Part shown: positions 58,121 to 64,000 of the stretch, piece after piece
Position numbering within the stretch: the stretch's first letter is position 1
How the letters are laid out: each line of letters opens with the position of its first letter
From: Mytilus californianus
Lineage: Eukaryota > Mollusca > Bivalvia > Mytilida > Mytilidae
Reading direction: 5' to 3'
DNA: 64,000 bases
Assembly: GCF_021869535.1 (NCBI RefSeq)
Contig: NW_026262690.1
Coordinates: 93,153,995-93,217,994, forward strand
Translations under genes and position numbers: made by a program
Notes under the pieces: generated by a model
What the model saw: only the letters and a program-made list of their open reading frames with translations
What the model was told of the DNA's origin: nothing
Databases searched by the model: none

Positions 58121-59147
58121 GTATATGTGATTCCCTCAATTTTTATTTGTTTCCTTGATTTGTTTCTTTTTAATCGAATTACGTGATTTGAACATCGGTA
58201 AACTACTGTCGCCTGAATTTACTAAAAGCCCTCTCAAGGTACCGACTGTTTGTCAAGATATCATGTCTGTCTCTATACACTCCTTTTTGAAGTATATAAT
58301 TACATTTTGCACCACTATATTGTAAACAGTGCATAAAACATGGCATTGAGCAATATCATTAATAAATTCTTGTGTAGAATACAAACACACATAAATGAAA
58401 CATGAAAGTCAGTGTTAGAAATGTTAATAGGCCAAACTTTAAACCAAACAGAATGATTTGAAGGACAATCATTATACTTGTTTGCTTTGTAAATATTTAT
58501 TGCCAAAATTGCTAGTTATGAAATACAACTCATTTTTTAATTCCTCCAACTGAAATCATTTTGCCTTAATAAATCAATATATTTTTGATAAAATTGAGCA
58601 AACGTGCTGATCAACGTGCATATCGAACAAACTTAGATATATATATATTCCAGATAAAAGAACTTCAGTTTCATCACCATCAAGAATTGGAAATTAACAA
58701 CAGAAAAAGGAAACTCGTCATGTTCAAAAACTTTCATATATGTTTAGAAAAATAAGTTGGGTTTTTTTTTCATTAAAAAAATAAGTATGAAATGTAGTTA
58801 TTAATCTCTTAATTTTTGGAACTAGTATACTAGAATTTGTTTTACAGTAGAGAAATGTTTCTTTAAGATTATTTTTATTATTATTATTATTATATGGAAG
58901 CGATCCCTTTTCATTGTTAGCTTCGGTAGTTTATTCATTTTATAGAAATGTGCAAATTTGTAAAAGATTCCGGATTTGACAATTATTCTATTCTGAAAAT
59001 AAACGAAATTTGTGAAATAATTCTAATTATTTTCAATTTAAATCTGAGACTCCATTTAAAACAATGAGAGTAGCAAATATTCTCCATTCACTCTTCTATC
59101 TTAATAGACGTTTTGCTATATCATATGTAATTGTTCAATTAAATTTG
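58121..59147. other. Intergenic with an (ATT)n microsatellite
   Basis: (ATT)n at about 58866-58894. Otherwise AT-rich and unrecognised. Confidence 0.45.
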
Positions 59148-59275
59148 AGCTGATGATGCCCTCAGAGACTAACAGTCCACTAACAGTTGTATCGACCAAG
59201 AGCTAGTAAATGAAAATAACACTACATAAGTATCGTGCGTCTCAAGAGCTTTTCTAGATTTACCTTCATCTGGGT
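59148..59275 (+). repeat. Family F copy
   Basis: GAGCTGATGATGCCCTCAGA, CCACTAACAGTTGTATCGAC and AGAGCTTTTCTAGATTTACC. Closely matches 61575-61700. Confidence 0.6.
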
Positions 59276-59445
59276 CCTCGGTCATAAAACTGTACTCAGT
59301 ACTTGGAGTACAAGATTTGTGCTCGAAACACTAAATCCAGTATTCTGATTGGTTGATTTCTGAGTCTGAGTACAATAATCGTGCTCGAAACTTTTATGAC
59401 CGCAAACCCAAATAATTGAACGCTAGGGATGTATAGATACGTAGA

Positions 59446-59612
59446 AATGTTAGGAGCTACATAACCAAAAGGTACATAAAAAGAATACACAAATTCAGCT
59501 AATATCAACTTGACTGATATGGAACCTCAGTTTGTTAGTAAATAAAAAGAAAAGTGGATTTACCAAGTCAGACACATACTTTTATTTCATACTGCTAAAA
59601 GTTTCTTGTATA
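59446..59612 (+). repeat. Family G, uninterrupted copy
   Basis: AGGAGCTACATAACCAAAAG, AATTCAGCTAATATCAACTT, GGAACCTCAGTTTGTTAGTA and CATACTGCTAAAAGTTTCTT in order. It serves as the empty-site reference for the interrupted copy at 61948-62976. Confidence 0.65.
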
Positions 59613-60513
59613 TTAGAATTCAAAATGTATTAAACGTTTTTTTTTTTCTAAAGGATACAAATTGGTGTTTTTTCTGAAGGCTACAGATTGACATTAGTTT
59701 CAAATAGCATGATGTTGACTGTAAGGAATCAAATGTCCTTCTTTGAAATTGAATAGAAAAATATAAAATATTCTTAACTCCATGGTAATATCAAAACCCA
59801 AAAACTTCAAATCTCTAGATAATCCGAAAAACTTCTAAAATAATATTCGATTGAACAAAAGGAAAATAATTGTCATGATCCAATTACTTATCACAGTGAC
59901 ATTTAACCCTTTGAAAAAGTTTCATATGGAAATAATAGCCTAGAAAACTTGTGTTCCTTTCCAATTAATGGTGACATTAGTCGACACCGGGATGAATATC
60001 GGTTCCCATCAGCAGTGATTTAGAATTTACATTTTTTTATAAACGATACCAAGTATGAAAATGCTTAAAATAAAAGCAATAAATCCAATGTTATTTCAAA
60101 AATTCTATTTTTCGATGAAATTATCTGTCCCTTTTTAGAAAAATATGTTTTGTAGTTTCCACAATTAGTTTGTTTATATAGTTAGTGGAACTGTGGAACT
60201 GCATAATACAGTATTTCTGACATAAGTTTTACATTTTGAAAAAAAGGGAATATGAAATAATATTATCACACGAGAAAAAAATAAATTACAGAAACTCGAT
60301 AGAAATACCCATTTTATCAAGGAAACAATGATGTTTTGCCTTAAATATTTTTCAAGATTATTGCAAATTTAATATTCGTAATAGTACAGCTTTCACAAAG
60401 GGAATGTTAAGGAAAAATATACAACCAAATTGTTTAAAAAAGATAAAGAATTAACGAATGAATAAAAAGTAACGAAACATTTTGATTAATTTTTGTCGAC
60501 ATTACTAATAAAT
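59613..60513. other. Intergenic, nothing recognised
   Basis: AT-rich with a T run near 59637-59648. Confidence 0.4.
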
Positions 60514-60930
60514 AAAGGCAACAGTAGTATACCGGTGTTCAAAAGTCATAAATCGATTGAGTGGTAACAAATCCGGGTTACAAACTAAAACCGAGGCAAA
60601 CACATCAACTATAAGAGGAAAACAAAGGAACAACAGGAACACTGAAGTGCAAAAAAACACAAACGCCAACATACATAGAAACGAACTATTTTATAACAAC
60701 TGCCATATTCCCGACTTGGTACAAGACATTTTAAGAAAAAATGGTGGGTTGAAGATGATTTAATGGATAGCCAAACCTCTCGTTTTATGACAATGTTAAA
60801 AATTATCGCTAAAATGACAACACTACGTGACAGAAATATAGCACAAACACTTAATATAATAGTAGACACAACATGCAAACCGCAGAACAACAACGAACAT
60901 ATTCCACCAACGACAGACACCATAGGAAAT
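60514..60930 (+). repeat. Dispersed repeat family E
   Basis: AAGGCAACAGTAGTATACCG, ACCGAGGCAAACACATCAAC, ATAAGAGGAAAACAAAGGAA and GCCATATTCCCGACTTGGTA. The last block resembles family D. The opposing open frames at 60557-60923 are shadows. Confidence 0.6.
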
Positions 60931-61255
60931 CACAAACAGTGACGCGCTTACGTAACTAACATGCAATCTCTACCTTTCTACAATTATTTTCACAATACTC
61001 GTCCAAACAATTTTCATGAAAATGATGTTATAAAACTATGATGCGCATAACTTAAAGAGTTTTTATAAAGGTACAGTTTATATAAAATATAACAATTCTG
61101 AATCAATTATTATGGCAAACATTATTAATCCTTGTATCGATTTATACTACCATATATTAGTATGATGAACATGTTCGATGGACTCTCATCGTTATACCTT
61201 AGCGGGGATAAAGTGATAAATATGGCATAAAAAACCATTTCCATTGAAATAAAAA
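60931..61255. other. Intergenic, nothing recognised
   Basis: AT-rich. Confidence 0.35.
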
Positions 61256-61720
61256 TAAATTTCGTGCGTCAGAAAACGTTAGGAAGTATATGACCAAAAA
61301 GGATCTAAAAGGAATAGCCAAATTCAACTCAGGTAATTTTTGCCTTCGGCCGATGGGACCTTATTTTCCTAGTGAAATTTGCTAATTTATCAAAGGGCAA
61401 CTTAAGAAATATATGTTTAAGAAAGGCAACAGTAGTATACCGCTGTTCAAAAGTCAAAATCGATTAAGCGAAAACAAATCCGGGTCACAAACCAAAACTG
61501 AGGAAAACACATCAACTATAAGAGGAAAACAACGGAACAACGTTAAAAATCATGTCAGTACCGAATTACTGACCATTGAGCTGATGATGCCCTCAGTCAC
61601 TAACAGTCCACTAGCAGTTGTATCGACTAAATGCTAGTAAATGAGAATAACCCTATATAAATGTCTTGCGTCCGAAGAGCTTTTATGGATTGACCTTCAT
61701 CAGGAACGCTCAAACCTAAA
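61256..61720 (+). repeat. Composite of G/F, E and F segments
   Basis: Begins with a G/F-type block (GGAAGTATATGACCAAAAAG). At 61422 it switches to family E (AAAGGCAACAGTAGTATACC) and at about 61551 to family F (GTCAGTACCGAATTACTGAC, then GCTGATGATGCCCTCAGTCA). The junctions are abrupt. Confidence 0.55.
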
Positions 61721-61740
61721 AACTGTAAATTCAGAATTTA

Positions 61741-61910
61741 ATTGCGATGTTTTTATTATTGCGAAAAATGCGACAGGATTATAATTGCAAAAATTTAAAC
61801 TCGCATTTTGAAATTTTTTATATGAATTAATCAGGTATTTTTTTCAATATCGCAAAAATTAAAATCGCATTTTAGTCTAAAGTGACAAAATCGCAATAAT
61901 AAATGCACGA
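61741..61910. mobile_element. Small inverted-repeat unit with TTATTATTGCGA ends
   Basis: TTTTTATTATTGCGAAAAAT near the left end is mirrored by TCGCAATAATAAATGCAC at the right, about 170 bp overall. The interior repeats TCGCATTTT/AACTCGCATTTT words. Probably a MITE or foldback fragment. Confidence 0.35.
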
Positions 61911-61980
61911 AATAATTTCCGAATCTACAGTGATTGAAAGCTATAAATAAGTATAAACGTAAGGAGCTATATAACCAAAT

Positions 61981-62830
61981 GGTACGACATTTTGTGTTTT
62001 TGTTAGATGTATTTCTATTTGTATCCATCTGATGAGTTAAGGATGTTCGCTTGTCAGGTTTGGAATTTTTGTCAGATTTTCGGAATCCTCTGATTTTATC
62101 CATTTGAATGCCTTAAAAAATTTTGCCCGTTAACCTCTACTTTTCTTTTCATAATTTTATTACACATAATTTAAAAAGCCAAATTTGAAAATCCTATAAA
62201 ATCCTTGTTATATTTTCATAATTTTTAAAAGAAAAAGAGTGCCAATGTTAAATGTATGAAAAGTCTAGAGAGAATTATATCCCGCCAAATTTTCAATGGC
62301 TTATATCTCGAAAACAAGCACACGGACCCTTCATTTTTTCATTTTTTTCAGTTCCTTTATTTATATACTATCATTTTAGAACAGTCTTTTAAAAAGCTTG
62401 TTATTTTGAAACAGAGTAGCGAACATCCTTAAGCCTTTTTCAACTGATTTTTATAGTTTGTTCTTATGTTGTACTGTTACACAACTCTCCCAGGTTAGGG
62501 AAAGGATTGAGCTCTCACTAACATGTTGAACCCCGCCACATTCTTTATGTGCCTGTCCCAAGTCAGGAGCCTGTAGTTCAGTGGTTGTCGTTGGTTCATG
62601 TCTGTCATATTTGTTTTTCGTAAACTGTTTTGTTATAAATTAGGCCGTTAGTTTTTTCAATTGAATTGTTTCATATTTTTTATGTCGGGGCCTGTTATAG
62701 CCGATCATACGGTATGGATTTTTCTCATTGTTGAAGGCCGTACGATTGCCTATAATTGCTTACATCCACTTCATTGGAACTTTGGTGGATAGTTGTCTCA
62801 TTGGCAATCATACCACAATTTCTTATTTTT
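61981..62830 (-). repeat. Family A copy inside family G, itself interrupted
   Basis: The distal part 61981-62040 (ATCCATCTGATGAGTTAA) and the main part 62433-62830 (TTTTTCAACTGATTTTTATA, TGTGCCTGTCCCAAGTCAGG, AATCATACCACAATTTCTTA) are contiguous in the copy at 14395-15135. Confidence 0.7.
62041..62428. mobile_element. piggyBac-like MITE, 388 bp, TTAA target duplication
   Basis: The ends are the perfect inverted repeat GGATGTTCGCT and AGCGAACATCC. TTAA stands directly outside both ends (62037-62040 and 62429-62432). The unoccupied site at about 14745-14755 reads GAGTTAAGCC, with a single TTAA. TTAA duplication is the hallmark of piggyBac-type transposition. There is no transposase frame, so it would depend on one encoded elsewhere. 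Confidence 0.8.
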
Positions 62831-62976
62831 ATATAAAACGAATACTCAAATTCAGCTAAGATCAAATTTACTTGACTGATATAAAACCTCAGTTTGTTAA
62901 TAAATAAAAAAGGAAAGTGGATGCACCAAGTCAGGAACATGACTTTTATTTCATACTGCTAAAAGTTTCTTGTATT

Positions 62977-63752
62977 TATTCATGTTTATAGATTTTAAAC
63001 TTAAATTAAAGCAATATACCTTGGATGTATTATGCATTCCTAGATTTCCATTATCCATATCCCTTGGTCAAACTGTAAAACCGAAAATAGCAATGGTGTA
63101 TTGTATATTCATAAACTACTTCCACTGACTATAAAAACAAAGAAATGGGGTAAACATCTAAAACATTTTAAAAGGGGACAGACAACTCCATGTGAAAATA
63201 TTTTTATTTTTATTTTTCTTAAATAGAAGCTATTGTGGTTAATTTTAGCTAGTCGTATAAAAAAAGGTAAATTGATTTCGAACTGATATCAATGAATTTT
63301 TTTTTTAAATCATATTACTGTAATTACCAAGAACAGATGAGGAAATCGTTTCATGTAAGAAAAGCAACTTACTTAAGAAGCATAGAGCAAAACGGGCGAT
63401 ATGAATATGGACAAATATTTGTGTTCAGTATGAACAGTAATTAAACAGTGTACACATATATGATCAACATAAATGATTGATAAAAACATTGAAATTTATA
63501 AATAAAATATCATGTTGATAAAAAAGTGAATGTCTTGAAGTACTGATCAGTACAGAAATGATTTGAAGTTTTTATTTCAAGTAATATTCAATGAAAAAAA
63601 AACTTGTAAATAAAATAGCTAACTTAGTAACAGAGAAATTATAACTAGTGCATTTGTTAATTCATTCGTCTTTCTAATCAAACAACTAGTCTTTTAAGTT
63701 TATTTCCTAGTTAGTATAGTAAAAGTACCCTCTATCGGTTAACTTTTACTTT
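62977..63752. other. Intergenic, nothing recognised
   Basis: AT-rich unique-looking sequence. Confidence 0.4.
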
Positions 63753-63820
63753 TGCCATTTAATAAAGGACTTTCCGTTTTGAATTTTCCTTGGAGTTCGG
63801 TATTTTTGTTATTTTACTTT
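63753..63820 (-). repeat. Family D terminus, inverted
   Basis: AATAAAGGACTTTCCGTTTT and CCTTGGAGTTCGGTATTTTT. The other half of this copy is absent. Confidence 0.65.
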
Positions 63821-64000
63821 TTACTAGAACGACTACAAATTAAACGGTCAGTAAATTTACTAGTTCCATAGTAATTTTTTCTATTTTTTTTTGTTTAAGT
63901 GATTTGTGACGAGAAGATTAATTCTTGAAATCCTGCAGTGTCATTGGCATAGACAATCCAGATTAATTGAAATCAGTGAATTCTTCGCCTTAATTTCGCT

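Larger units (their letters stand above)
61948..62976 (+). repeat. Family G, split by a family A insertion
   Basis: The left part AGGAGCTATATAACCAAATG (61951-61970) ends near 61975. The right part from about 62833 (AATTCAGCTAAGATC, AAACCTCAGTTTGTTAATAA) continues to 62976. Compared with 59446-59612, about 850 bp have been inserted. Confidence 0.65.

Noticed and set aside
1-64000. CRISPR arrays, bacterial operons, riboswitches, tRNA or rRNA genes
   Set aside because: None seen. Introns, repeat content and the Pax gene show animal nuclear DNA; no cloverleaf-like A/B box pair was found on reading, although a covariance-model scan was not possible.

Overview
The window is animal nuclear DNA, most likely from a bivalve mollusc and probably a mussel (Mytilidae). 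It is AT-rich (by eye roughly 30-33% GC), intron-bearing and gene-poor, and it is packed with short dispersed repeats of types I associate with Mytilus and related bivalves. The organism call rests on memory of those repeats plus the one protein present; no database was searched.

Only one intact gene is supported: a Pax1/9 transcription factor on the + strand at about 11.07-12.78 kb. Its first coding exon carries just four coding bases (ATG+G at 11067-11070). It is followed by a GTAAGT donor, an 886-bp intron and one large exon (11957-12780) holding the paired domain, an HSVNDILG octapeptide and a short Pro/Gln/Met-rich tail. Splicing gives a 275-residue protein starting [12 protein letters not shown], like vertebrate PAX9. 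There is no homeodomain, as expected for group I Pax proteins.

The rest is intergenic. (1) 0-7.5 kb: dispersed repeats, a minus-strand LINE reverse-transcriptase fossil (2.38-2.76 kb) and a G32 run. (2) 7.5-14.2 kb: the Pax1/9 neighbourhood, almost free of repeats. (3) 14.2-22.9 kb: nested repeats, a 912-bp pogo/Tigger-like element with TA target duplication, and a 1.5-kb element with long inverted arms. (4) 22.9-30.2 kb: mostly unique sequence with enhancer-like islands. (5) 30.4-33.5 kb: a decayed Penelope-like (KLHK/YIDD) retroelement interrupted by two insertions. (6) 33.9-38.9 kb: unique sequence. (7) 38.9-46.7 kb: duplications, a foldback MITE, a second Penelope-like 3' fragment and more repeats. 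(8) 46.7-50.6 kb: unique sequence with two enhancer-like islands. (9) 50.6-53.8 kb: extremely AT-rich sequence with a 19-bp minisatellite. (10) 53.8-64 kb: a mosaic of repeats, including a three-level nest with a TTAA-flanked piggyBac-like MITE in the middle.

The dispersed repeats fall into families, lettered here for cross-reference. A contains GATGTGGTATGATTGCCAAT, in two subfamilies. B is a separate 0.5-kb family. C is the 3' tail of the Penelope-like element. D contains ACCGAACTCCAAGG. E contains GCAACAGTAGTATACCG. F contains CTGATGATRCCCTC. G contains AACCTCAGTTTGTTA. J contains GGGGTTTACAGAAT. None shows a functional gene. I found no CRISPR array, tRNA, rRNA or complete transposase. Family names, functions and conservation claims for non-coding islands are inference; what is read directly is the open frame, splice signals, inverted repeats and target duplications.
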